DNA from: Endozoicomonas sp965199185
Lineage (GTDB): Bacteria; Pseudomonadota; Gammaproteobacteria; Pseudomonadales; Endozoicomonadaceae
Length of the DNA stretch: 64,000 bases
Assembly (NCBI GenBank): GCA_965199185.1
Contig: CBDAQW010000013.1
Span: 62,001 to 126,000, forward strand
Direction: 5' to 3'
Shown: positions 34,212 through 42,512 of the stretch, piece by piece
Position numbering within the stretch: the stretch's first letter is position 1
Layout: each line of letters opens with the position of its first letter
Made by a program: the position numbers and the translations under genes
Notes under the pieces: model-generated
What the model was told of the DNA's origin: nothing
The model's database searches: none
The model's input: only the letters and a program-made list of their open reading frames with translations

Positions 34212-34745
34212 TTAATATTCGGTAATTTTGTCAACATCGATAATATAAAGTGCATCGGTGTATTCAGAAGTATTTGTTTCTACCCTGAACCTTCCCTGCA
34301 CCCAAAACGGAATATAACCGGCATCCTCCACCCGAATTCCCTTGGGGTATTTTACATAGATGGTCTGATTAGGTGGCGGTGGCGGCACATGGATGCAGGA
34401 GCCCGCTGTCGGCACTAGCAGGAGTTCAGTGGCGATCTGATCTTTATTCAGGTTCAGAGGCACCAAATAACCGGGCATTTTGGTATATGTACCATCCAAA
34501 GAAGATACTGATTGTTTGCCCAGCTTTTCCACATAGGCGTTAATTTCCTTTTGTTTCAACTTGCCAGCCTGAAAATTCTCCATAAACACCGGATCAATGG
34601 GCGGAATCAGTTCATCCCAGGTAATATCTGTGATTTTAGTGGCAGCGGGTTTTTCCGGTGCCTTTGGTGGCACTGGTCTGGCAAACGCTGTGAAGCTATT
34701 AACGGTCAGTACAGCCATCAAAGTCAGTGTTCTTGCTGTTATCAT
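34212..34745 (-). CDS. DUF3299 periplasmic protein, ZrgD-like
   Basis: The 177-residue protein has a signal peptide (about 1-22, ending AFARP) and the DUF3299 core GYLVPLNL ... ELLLVPTAGSCIHVPPPPPNQ, with the family's Cys-His and proline run. It is the last gene of a four-gene minus-strand operon with a His-rich DUF2796 protein, an ABC ATPase and a permease. The same set is described as the ZrgABCDE zinc importer of Vibrio cholerae, in which the DUF3299 protein is ZrgD. Role here is by that analogy. Confidence 0.8.
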   Translation of the reverse strand: MITARTLTLMAVLTVNSFTAFARPVPPKAPEKPAATKITDITWDELIPPIDPVFMENFQAGKLKQKEINAYVEKLGKQSVSSLDGTYTKMPGYLVPLNLNKDQIATELLLVPTAGSCIHVPPPPPNQTIYVKYPKGIRVEDAGYIPFWVQGRFRVETNTSEYTDALYIIDVDKITEY

Positions 34746-34758
34746 TTAATTTTTACCT

Positions 34759-36021
34759 CTATACCCGCACTGTTAAGCCATCAGCCAGAGAGTTACGATA
34801 AGCCCGCCAGGCTGGAATCGCACCTAACACCACAGCACAAAGCATAATGGTAACGGCCATCATTAGTTCATAGGTTCCGGGGAGTGCAATGCTGATATGC
34901 AGACCCAGCGTATTTTGTAGTATCGGCTGAATAATGAACAGCAACCCATAGAGTAACCCAAAGCCGAGCATAGTACCGGCAAACGCATAGAGAACCGACT
35001 CAAACACCATTAATTGGAATATATGTCTTGGCTGTGCTCCTACTGACCGCAGAATAGCCATCTCCCGTCGTCTTTCGTTAAGAGAAGATAGAATGGTTGT
35101 CAGCATGCCGACCAGCCCGGCAATAACCACCATTACTGATATGGCCAGCAGTGCGGTTTCCGCAGTACCAATTAATTGCCAGAGTTCTTGCAAGGCAACA
35201 CCGGGCAGGATCGCGGTCATGGTTTCATCCGCATATTCATTAATACGACGCTGGTAACGAAAAGCCGCAACACGGGATTTAAGCCCCACATAGAAAGCGG
35301 TAATACCCTTAGGTTGAAGATCCATCTTTAATGTCTGAGCGGCAGACATTTCCATACCCTTTATAGGCGCTGCACCGTTTCGCCAGTCAATATGCAGAGC
35401 TTCAATGCCTTCCAGAGAGGTCATCACCACTCTGTCCATCGGCGTGCCGGTTGGCTTAAGAATACCGGTGATCGTGAAGGGTTTATCATCGTGCTCCTGT
35501 AATGATTTTCGCTCAACACCGTGCGAGATGGTGATTTTCTGGGCGATGTTATAACCCAGTTTTGCCGCGACTTCTGAGCCGATGACCGTTTCAAAAACAC
35601 CCGTAAATGGCTCTCCTTCTTTCAGGCTGAGTGCCTGATCATTACCATAGCGATAGTCTGAAAAAATAGCCTGACTGGTGCCTACTACCCGATAGCCACG
35701 ATGAGAGTCACCGAGTGAAATGGGAATAGCCCATTTTACAGCCTGATCTGATGTCAGTTTGTTGTAGGTTTCCCAGGTAATATTGTTAGTGGCATTGCCA
35801 ATATGAAAAACCGAATAGAGCAGCAGGTTCATTGAACTGCTTCGGGCACCGACGATCAGATCAGTGCCTGAAATAGTGCTGGTAAAACTGTTTTTAGCTT
35901 CAACCCGAATTCGCTCTACTCCCAGTAATAGCGCAACACTGACGGCAATAGAGAAGACAGTCAGTAAAGCCGTTGTCTTGCGATTGTTCAGGCTTTTCAG
36001 AGCCATTTTCATAAGGTGCAT
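34759..36021 (-). CDS. ABC transporter permease (FtsX/MacB type), ZrgC-like
   Basis: The 420-residue protein has an N-terminal membrane helix (about 18-37), a large periplasmic MacB-type domain (about 38-280) and three C-terminal helices (about 295-320, 345-370, 385-410) of the FtsX permease domain with LNERRREMAILRSVGA. It overlaps neither neighbour, but one base separates it from the ATPase gene. With the ATPase, the His-rich periplasmic protein and the DUF3299 protein it forms a probable zinc importer. LolC/MacB-like proteins otherwise move lipoproteins or peptides, so the substrate is inferred from context. Confidence 0.82.
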   Translation of the reverse strand: MHLMKMALKSLNNRKTTALLTVFSIAVSVALLLGVERIRVEAKNSFTSTISGTDLIVGARSSSMNLLLYSVFHIGNATNNITWETYNKLTSDQAVKWAIPISLGDSHRGYRVVGTSQAIFSDYRYGNDQALSLKEGEPFTGVFETVIGSEVAAKLGYNIAQKITISHGVERKSLQEHDDKPFTITGILKPTGTPMDRVVMTSLEGIEALHIDWRNGAAPIKGMEMSAAQTLKMDLQPKGITAFYVGLKSRVAAFRYQRRINEYADETMTAILPGVALQELWQLIGTAETALLAISVMVVIAGLVGMLTTILSSLNERRREMAILRSVGAQPRHIFQLMVFESVLYAFAGTMLGFGLLYGLLFIIQPILQNTLGLHISIALPGTYELMMAVTIMLCAVVLGAIPAWRAYRNSLADGLTVRV

Positions 36022-36022
36022 A

Positions 36023-36766
36023 TTATGGCTCCTGTGATTTTACCGTGTTTTGAGCTGCACGATTAATGTCGTTTAATGAAATGGAACGATCAAACAGAGA
36101 TTCCAGCGTCGGATCGTGACTCACAAAAATGAGCGTATTTCCCGCCGCCTCACACTCATTGAACAAAAGTTTGATGAAGGCTTCTCTGGTATCAGTATCC
36201 AATGCTGAAGTCGGTTCATCAGCAATCACCAGTTCCGGATGACCAATCAACGCTCTGGCGACGGCAACACGCTGTTGCTGACCAATACTCAATTCTGTGA
36301 CTGATCGCTTTACGGTGTCTTCACCACTGAGATTAAGGCTGGATAACAGACGACGAGCTTCTTCTTCCTGAGTGAACCCTTTTTGCTGAACATTAAGCTG
36401 CCTTTTATCTGAAAAGCTCAGGGGCAAGGTGATGTTTTCAATCAATGACAAATAAGGAATCAGATTGAACATCTGAAAAATAAAACCAATATGGTGCGCC
36501 CTGAAGCGATCCCGCCGGGTAGCGGATAGCTGGCCAATATTCTGCCCAAGCACGTTAACCTGCCCTTGGTCTGGTGTCAGCACACCTCCCAGCAAGCCAA
36601 GCAGTGTAGTTTTGCCTGAACCTGAAGGTCCCCGGATAAATATTTTCTCGCCGGGCATTATGCTTAAGTCAGGAATATCCAGTACCGGATTCCCCTGTTG
36701 CCAGGAAAACAGCAGCTGATTCAGCTGAATAACAGGTTTGACGGAATCGTTCAGAGAGCTATTCAT
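36023..36766 (-). CDS. ABC transporter ATP-binding protein (LolD/MacB type), ZrgB-like
   Basis: The 247-residue ATPase has Walker A GPSGSGKTTLLGLLGG (about 47-62), the Q-loop in IFQMFNLIPYLSL, the signature LSIGQQQRVAVARAL and Walker B LVIADEPTSALD with the switch histidine in VSHDP. These are class features of ATPases that serve FtsX-type permeases. It sits between the permease and zrgA-like genes with one-base gaps on each side. Confidence 0.88.
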   Translation of the reverse strand: MNSSLNDSVKPVIQLNQLLFSWQQGNPVLDIPDLSIMPGEKIFIRGPSGSGKTTLLGLLGGVLTPDQGQVNVLGQNIGQLSATRRDRFRAHHIGFIFQMFNLIPYLSLIENITLPLSFSDKRQLNVQQKGFTQEEEARRLLSSLNLSGEDTVKRSVTELSIGQQQRVAVARALIGHPELVIADEPTSALDTDTREAFIKLLFNECEAAGNTLIFVSHDPTLESLFDRSISLNDINRAAQNTVKSQEP

Positions 36767-36767
36767 A

Positions 36768-37373
36768 TCAGAGTGCTGCCTCTGGTTTTGCTGGGGCTAG
36801 AGTGACTTTAACAGAACCCCTGTCGGTTAAACCCTGCAGGCTCAGTTTCTCACTACGCTCAAAACGATTGAATAAATCTGTTTTTATGCTGCTCAGATTT
36901 GCTGGCACATTACAGGTGAAGTTGTAAGTAGCCTGAAGATCCAGATGTTCAGAATGATCATGGTGGTCGTGCTCATCATCATGCTTACTGTCGTGGTGGT
37001 GATTATGGTCGTCGTGATGATCATGCTTGCTGTCGTGGTGGTGATCATGGTCGTCATCATGATCATGGCCACCCGCAGAAGCATGAGCTTCTACAAGCTT
37101 ACATTCAGCACTGGCCGGTAAAACCCACAAGCCGGGAGCTTCCATTGTTTCCAGCGCTTTATACAGAGCTTTTTTCTGAGCTTTGGTTTTTATGGTTTCA
37201 AAACCCAGTGCATCGTGAGCAGGAAGTGTTAGCTCGATATATAGACTTTGCCCTTCTTGAGCCAGGTTCACTTCTCCTGTGCCGTGAACATGGGCATCAA
37301 GATTTTGTTTAGCTGCGACTGGCAGAGCTAAAGAGAAGCATACGGCGGCTGTCGCCAAAGAAATGGTGCGCAT
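36768..37373 (-). CDS. zrgA: His-rich DUF2796 zinc-binding protein, ZrgA-like
   Basis: The 201-residue periplasmic protein has a signal peptide (1-21, ending VAA-K), a DUF2796 domain beginning LDAHVHGTGEVNLA, a His/Asp-rich loop at 101-143 (GGHDHDDDHDHHHD-type repeats) and a C-terminal domain with CNVP. The loop should bind several Zn2+ ions. The DNA encoding it carries an internal imperfect repeat (about 36960-37070). Known ZrgA proteins feed zinc to the cognate ABC permease. The ATG at 37373 follows AAGGAAC. I could not see a convincing Zur box in the 45 bp upstream. Confidence 0.88.
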   Translation of the reverse strand: MRTISLATAAVCFSLALPVAAKQNLDAHVHGTGEVNLAQEGQSLYIELTLPAHDALGFETIKTKAQKKALYKALETMEAPGLWVLPASAECKLVEAHASAGGHDHDDDHDHHHDSKHDHHDDHNHHHDSKHDDEHDHHDHSEHLDLQATYNFTCNVPANLSSIKTDLFNRFERSEKLSLQGLTDRGSVKVTLAPAKPEAAL

Positions 37374-37418
37374 TTAAGTTCCTTAATAAATATCAGTTGC
37401 AAAATATCAAAATATTTA

Positions 37419-37751
37419 TCAGGTGTGCGGTGGCGCGCGAATCTGCTTATGGCTGATGATGACAAAAGCGATGCTTTGGAATATCAAGATCGATAACAGA
37501 GCATCAGTCTGTTCTGCAAGGTTCAGGTTAAATTCAGGCACAGGTTCCGGATGGTGCAGAAGCTGACAGAGTGAACATTCCTGAGAGTGATTATGAACGT
37601 TGTGAGACGGATGCTTGTGATCATGAAACTCATCAACGTGATAATGTGCTACTGCAAAAATTGATGAAGAAAGATAGATGAATGCTCCCAGACAGATGCT
37701 TAATTGCCAGGACTGCAGATGTCGGTTATGGGTTGGCATGCTGCTGAACAT
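37419..37751 (-). CDS. Small His/Cys-rich membrane protein (DUF2946-like)
   Basis: The 110-residue protein has an N-terminal hydrophobic helix (about 16-36), a periplasmic segment with HVDEFHDHKHPSHNVHNH and the ECSLCQLLHH motif, and a second helix near 80-98. This pattern resembles DUF2946/metal-associated small membrane proteins. It lies 45 bp upstream of zrgA on the same strand and could be the first gene of the zinc operon. A start at 37739 is also possible. Confidence 0.7.
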   Translation of the reverse strand: MFSSMPTHNRHLQSWQLSICLGAFIYLSSSIFAVAHYHVDEFHDHKHPSHNVHNHSQECSLCQLLHHPEPVPEFNLNLAEQTDALLSILIFQSIAFVIISHKQIRAPPHT

Positions 37752-37971
37752 AATTGGGGAACAATACGATATGGAGTCAGGATATTACTTATCAGAATAA
37801 ACGGAATCAACCAATGAAGTACCAATTATATAACGCCAGATTGCGCATTGAGAAACCATCTGAAGAGTCCGAAGCAGTATAGTTGTGAATTTTTGAAACG
37901 GAAGTGCTGAAAACAGGAGTAATACAAGCGGTCTATAATGACTCCAACTTAATAGCGTCAATGTAATAGAG

Positions 37972-39279
37972 GTGTTCATGCTAAACAGGCCTATTGAGAG
38001 TGTTATTACTTCAACAGATGAGCCATTTGAAACAGGAAATATGCACTGGAGCTCCAGGGATACGGGCTGGATGTTGAATCTGTTTGGCACTGCAGTTGGA
38101 GCTGGTGTTCTGTATCTGCCTGTGAACGCCGGCTCTGGTGGTATCTGGCCCCTGATTATTCTGACTATCTTCGCTATTCCCATGGTTTGGCTGGCGCACC
38201 GGAATCTGGTGCGCTTCTGCCTCTCCGCCAGTGACCCGGAAGCGAATATTACGGCAACGGTGCGGGAGCATTTTGGGGAGCGCGCTGGGCAATGGTTGAC
38301 GCTCGCCTATTTTTTGTCTGTCTTCCCTATTCTTATGCTTTACGGGGTTGGCATCACCAATGTGGTCAACAGTTTTATAGAGCATCAGCTTCATATTGAG
38401 CCTCTGCCGCGAAGCTGGCTGAGCCTGATTATGATGTTAGGCCTGATCTCTATGATACACGCTGGGGAAGTCTGGATGCTGAGATTTGTTAAGGCGTTAC
38501 TTTACCCTCTGGTTGGCATTCTGATTTGTATTTCGCTGTATCTCATACCTTATTGGAACAGTGCAATTTTCAACCAGCCGGTAACAGTGCCGGGCATGAT
38601 GTTGACTCTGTTTCTTACCACGCCCCTGTTAATTTTCTCTTTCAACTACTCGCCCGCTTGCTCGGGCTTCGCAAAGGCATATAGATTGCAGTTTGGTAAT
38701 GGGAGGGTGTGCGCCAGAAAAACGTCGCAAATTCTGGCCAGAAATACTCAACTGCTGTTTATTGTCATTATGCTATTTGTGTTTTCCTGCGTGCTGAGTC
38801 TGACTCCGGAAGAGCTGGCCCTGGCAAAAGCTGAAAATGTGCCAGTGTTATCTGTACTTGCCTCTAAATCAGGCAACCCGACTTTCTCTGTGATAGCCCC
38901 TTCCATCGCTTTTCTGGCAATAGCTAGTTCTTTTTTTGGTGTTTATCTTGCTGCTTTGGAGGGATTTCAGGGGCTGGTGACCCAACATTGGTTACGTAAT
39001 AACAAACGTCGACCACTAAATCCAAGCGCTCTGCGTCGCTGTGCCGTGATATTTATTCTGCTGAGTTGTTGGGTTACTGCCTACGCTAACTGGAGTGTGA
39101 TTGGCATGGTCGAAATGTTGGTCGTGCCAGTGATGGCAACCATCTTATATCTAATGCCCGTGTACGCCTTTTATCGGGTTAAAAATCTCCGCCAATACCG
39201 AAACCCGGTTCTGGATGCTTTCATTTTTTGCGTTGGTTTGGTAGCTATATCCGGTTTTCTGGTGGAGAAGTTCATCTGA
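37972..39279 (+). CDS. SdaC/TdcC-like amino acid (serine/threonine) permease
   Basis: The 435-residue protein has 11 predicted membrane segments and belongs to the hydroxy/aromatic amino acid permease family. The opening DTGWMLNLFGTAVGAGVLYLPVNAG is typical, as are MVWLAHRNLVRF, YPLVGILICISLYLIPYWN and the FSFNYSP motif. The best resemblance is to the serine permease SdaC, including the loop EANITATVREHFGERAG. No serine deaminase gene is adjacent. Its promoter region is shared with the divergent zinc operon. Confidence 0.82.
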   Translation: MFMLNRPIESVITSTDEPFETGNMHWSSRDTGWMLNLFGTAVGAGVLYLPVNAGSGGIWPLIILTIFAIPMVWLAHRNLVRFCLSASDPEANITATVREHFGERAGQWLTLAYFLSVFPILMLYGVGITNVVNSFIEHQLHIEPLPRSWLSLIMMLGLISMIHAGEVWMLRFVKALLYPLVGILICISLYLIPYWNSAIFNQPVTVPGMMLTLFLTTPLLIFSFNYSPACSGFAKAYRLQFGNGRVCARKTSQILARNTQLLFIVIMLFVFSCVLSLTPEELALAKAENVPVLSVLASKSGNPTFSVIAPSIAFLAIASSFFGVYLAALEGFQGLVTQHWLRNNKRRPLNPSALRRCAVIFILLSCWVTAYANWSVIGMVEMLVVPVMATILYLMPVYAFYRVKNLRQYRNPVLDAFIFCVGLVAISGFLVEKFI

Positions 39280-39342
39280 AGACTGGTCAAACAGCTAGAC
39301 TGAACAGATTAACACAAGGAATTAATTTGAGAGGTCAGGGAA

Positions 39343-40659
39343 ATGGCAAAGATAGGTGGTCAGCAACCGACTGTGATCAATACGGGTGATTCATTGACCG
39401 GCGTACCAAAGTCCGGGGGTAATACAGGCAGAATCAATGGTAACAAGGTAGCTTCTTTAAATCCTGATCCAACTCAGGGCTTAAAGAAACCCGATATATC
39501 TCTCCACAAAAATGATGCCAAGTCATCTACCAGCGTACGCGAACGACGTATTAGGCAGGCGGCGGGAGACACTCCCTCTATTGGGAAATTTCAAACTCGC
39601 AAGCAAAAAGCGCTGAAACAGGCAAAAAAAGCCATTGTAGCCGCAAAGAAAGGACTTAAAACTATAAAAAAAATCAAAGCGATCATCAATAATAAGAGTG
39701 ATGAAATCAAAAGTCGGAAGGCTGATTATAATGCAAAAGTCTGGAGCAAACTGAATAAGGCCGGTGAGGCCATACGTAACAAAGTTCAGCCATTAGCTGG
39801 ACAACTAAAATCCAGAACCTATGGTGATGCGAAGCGAGCGTTATTGAAGGAAAACTGGAGGCCTGCGTCTAGTGAGCTAATCAATAGTTCAAGTCCGGTA
39901 TTGAGAGAGTTACTGAACGAATATAACGAAAAGCTTTCAGACCTGAGTCAATTAAAGGAAGAAGCCAAGACGCAACGCTCTCAAGATGAAAAACTTATAA
40001 AAATATTTGAGCAAGAAAATGCGGGGTTTCTGAAGGATCTCGCCAAAAAAAGCAGCCCCGAATCAAAGCATTTTCAAAAGGATAAAAGCGAGCTGGATAA
40101 GGCGCTTATCAACACAGAACAATACAAAAAATATCAAGACGCCTTGAACAGAAAACCGAATACTGAAATAAAAGCCACAAAAGAAGATATTAAATTTTTA
40201 TTTAAAGAAATTATTCAGCAGTCAGAAAAAGAGGTTGCACAAGGAATTGAACCAGAATCTGAAAAGATAGCTGATGACGTTAGCCAGAGTAATACAAAAG
40301 ATGAACTCATTAAGAAAAGAGGAGTTCTGCACAATGAGCAGCAGAAATTCAAGGATTCCATTGATATATTCGAAGACAGCTTATACTTGGCAAACAATGA
40401 GTTAACCGATTTGCTGAAACGTGCCGATGAAGCCGATAGTGATGAAGAAATAAAGCAGACTCAGTATTGGATTGATTTTACTAAAAATGAAATATCTGGC
40501 ATCAATACAGTACTTGAAAGTCTTCACGAAGATCTAATCCAATCAGAAAGTAAAATCAATTTGATCGATAAAGAGTTTAGAAGCATTGAAGATCGTGAAG
40601 CACTGCTCCCGCAGACTGGTAAGGAGTTAAAAACGCAGTTACGAGGGAGAAAAAATTAA
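39343..40659 (+). CDS. Lysine-rich coiled-coil orphan protein
   Basis: The 438-residue protein has no signal peptide or membrane segment. Residues 1-80 are Gly/Asn/Ser/Thr-rich and probably disordered. A strongly basic stretch follows (about 80-115, KQKALKQAKKAIVAAKKGLK), then charged heptad-like helices to the end (about 120-430). Base composition is more A/T-rich than the housekeeping genes. A polar N-terminus plus coiled coils is typical of type III effectors, or of structural proteins. I recognise no family, so no function is given. Confidence 0.65.
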   Translation: MAKIGGQQPTVINTGDSLTGVPKSGGNTGRINGNKVASLNPDPTQGLKKPDISLHKNDAKSSTSVRERRIRQAAGDTPSIGKFQTRKQKALKQAKKAIVAAKKGLKTIKKIKAIINNKSDEIKSRKADYNAKVWSKLNKAGEAIRNKVQPLAGQLKSRTYGDAKRALLKENWRPASSELINSSSPVLRELLNEYNEKLSDLSQLKEEAKTQRSQDEKLIKIFEQENAGFLKDLAKKSSPESKHFQKDKSELDKALINTEQYKKYQDALNRKPNTEIKATKEDIKFLFKEIIQQSEKEVAQGIEPESEKIADDVSQSNTKDELIKKRGVLHNEQQKFKDSIDIFEDSLYLANNELTDLLKRADEADSDEEIKQTQYWIDFTKNEISGINTVLESLHEDLIQSESKINLIDKEFRSIEDREALLPQTGKELKTQLRGRKN

Positions 40660-40833
40660 ACCAGTTAAGAATCCACCAAATTTACAAAAGCTTCTAAATT
40701 TATGGCGCTCGCAGAATTTTTTGTGCAGTAAATACGTCCTGCTGGATTAATAGGAGAGGTGCAACAGACTGAAAAACATCCCACCACCCAAAAATTGAAT
40801 TTTTCTCCTACGAAAGTCTCGCATCACATCTAT

Positions 40834-40868
40834 GTTGGCTTCTGCCCTTCGGGCGGAAACCAACCTAC
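40834..40868. repeat. REP-like palindrome before hpt
   Basis: GTTGGCTTCTGCCCTTCGGG, then CGGAAACCAACCTAC, forms a stem GTTGG/CCAAC with an inner GCCC/GGGC hairpin. Its relative is at 27415-27447, and both resemble the 3' end of the katG-flanking repeats. The rest of the gap from 40660 shows nothing clear. Confidence 0.55.
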
Positions 40869-40904
40869 TGAGAAAACGATTATTAAGCCAGAGCTAGCGT
40901 TAAA

Positions 40905-41462
40905 TCAATGCCCCTTCAAAGCATAAATTCCCTTCGCATTACGCCAGTAACCCTGGTAGTCCAGTCCGTAACCAAAGATATAACGATCTTCAATTTCCAA
41001 CCCACAGAAATCGGCTTTCAGGTCTGGTCTGGCCTTGCGATTGTGTTTCTTGTCAACAAGTACAGCCGTCTTAACTTCTACAGCACCCTGCTCCAGGCAA
41101 TAGTCTGAAATAGCTTCCAATGTATGACCTTCATCCAGAATATCATCGACAATCAGAACGGTACGTCCTTTTAAACTCTGAGTTGGACGGACTTTCCATT
41201 CAAGGCGACCACCACTGAGTTGATCACGATAGCGGGTCGCATGAACATAGGAAGCTTCGAGAGGAAAATTCAGATAAGTCAGTAGCTTACCAGTGATGAC
41301 CAGTCCGCCATTCATTACGCTGAATACCAGGGGGTTGGTGTCGGCCATATGAGTTGTAATGGATTCGCCCATGGCGCGAATGGCATCTTCACACTGCTGT
41401 TCATTAAAGAGACAGTCAGCTTCATTCAGCACCTGCTGGATATGGTCGAGATCAACAGACAT
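40905..41462 (-). CDS. hpt: Hypoxanthine-guanine phosphoribosyltransferase
   Basis: The 185-residue enzyme salvages hypoxanthine and guanine with PRPP. The PRPP loop VLIVDDILDEGHTL (about 100-113), the N-terminal VFSVMNGGLVITGKL, and the base-binding lysine region VLVDKKHNRK are visible. Length and sequence fit the pseudomonad-type HGPRT. It is divergent from upp-uraA, making a nucleobase salvage locus. Confidence 0.9.
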   Translation of the reverse strand: MSVDLDHIQQVLNEADCLFNEQQCEDAIRAMGESITTHMADTNPLVFSVMNGGLVITGKLLTYLNFPLEASYVHATRYRDQLSGGRLEWKVRPTQSLKGRTVLIVDDILDEGHTLEAISDYCLEQGAVEVKTAVLVDKKHNRKARPDLKADFCGLEIEDRYIFGYGLDYQGYWRNAKGIYALKGH

Positions 41463-41794
41463 TGCTTAGATTCACCTTTACTCGGGTGGAATGGAAGACA
41501 TGAAAAATACATCGGTTATCCGCATTCAGCAAGTAAAAGCTACACGATAGTAATAGTTGTAAAAACCTATGGGCACTAGGTAATGATTATGTGAAAATAA
41601 ATAGGTTTGGGTTGTAATCAGGCAATTATGGTTGAATTACGATCAAACAGTGATGAGAAATATCGATTTTTCAGATATTTATTTTTGTCAGGAAAGGCGA
41701 AATCTTATCCTATTAACGCTTAAATTACCATTGAGAGTTTTTGTAAGAGCTTTTAATAATTTGAGTTGTTTTATTTATCACACTGAGGTCAGTC
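41463..41794. other. Divergent control region between hpt and upp
   Basis: This 332-bp A/T-rich gap must hold promoters for both directions. The upp side ends with GAGG 7 bp before its ATG. I see no PurR-type palindrome, riboswitch or small gene that can be supported. Confidence 0.4.
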
Positions 41795-42421
41795 ATGAGT
41801 GTTCAGGAAATAAAGCACCCTCTGGTGCAGCACAAGCTGGGTAAGATGCGTGCTGGAAATATCAGCACCAGAGAGTTCAGAACTCTGGCCAGCGAAGTAG
41901 GCTGCCTACTGACCTACGAAGCCACTAAAGATCTTGAGCTGGAAGATACTGTGATTGATGGCTGGAATGGCGATATTGAAGTCCAGCAGATCAAGGGCAA
42001 GAAAATTACCATTGTCCCCATTCTGCGTGCCGGGATTGGGATGATGAACGGGGTTCTGGATATGGTACCCAGTGCCAAAGTGAGCGTGGTGGGTCTGTAT
42101 CGCGATGAAGAAACGCTTGAACCGGTTCCTTACTTTGAAAAGCTGGTCAAGAATATTGACGAGCGTATCGCTCTGATACTCGACCCGATGCTAGCAACCG
42201 GGGGCTCTATGCTGGCCACTATCGATATGCTGAAAAAAGCAGGCTGTAAGGAGATTCGTTGTCTGGTTCTGGTGGCAGCGCCAGAGGGCATCAGGAAGAT
42301 CACCGATGCTCATCCAGATATCACTGTTTACACCGCTTCGGTGGATCAGGGGCTGAATGAGAAAGGCTATATTATCCCTGGTCTGGGTGATGCCGGTGAC
42401 AAGATTTTTGGCACTCAATAA
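41795..42421 (+). CDS. upp: Uracil phosphoribosyltransferase
   Basis: Upp converts uracil and PRPP to UMP. The 208-residue protein is colinear with E. coli Upp: IKHPLVQHKLGKMR, LLTYEAT, the VPILRAGIGMM loop, the PRPP site DPMLATGGS and the uracil-binding end KGYIIPGLGDAGDKIFGT. It is followed after 91 bp by the uracil permease gene; a hairpin AGCCTTT...AAAGGCT (42441-42470) lies between them and may tune read-through. Confidence 0.97.
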   Translation: MSVQEIKHPLVQHKLGKMRAGNISTREFRTLASEVGCLLTYEATKDLELEDTVIDGWNGDIEVQQIKGKKITIVPILRAGIGMMNGVLDMVPSAKVSVVGLYRDEETLEPVPYFEKLVKNIDERIALILDPMLATGGSMLATIDMLKKAGCKEIRCLVLVAAPEGIRKITDAHPDITVYTASVDQGLNEKGYIIPGLGDAGDKIFGTQ

Positions 42422-42512
42422 ACCCTATACACAACGCAATAGCCTTTTATCCGATAGAGGTTGAAAGGCTCAAATAATAAAAATTATGGAATAACTTAAT
42501 TCAGGGGAATGT

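Noticed and set aside
37374..37418. Possible Zur operator before zrgA (A/T-rich dyad TAAATAT...ATATTTA)
   Set aside because: The dyad lacks the usual Zur core spacing and sequence, and such A/T dyads occur by chance.
37785..38183. 132-codon minus-strand frame between the zinc operon and the permease
   Set aside because: Mostly opposite the start of the SdaC-like permease; no motif or ribosome site.
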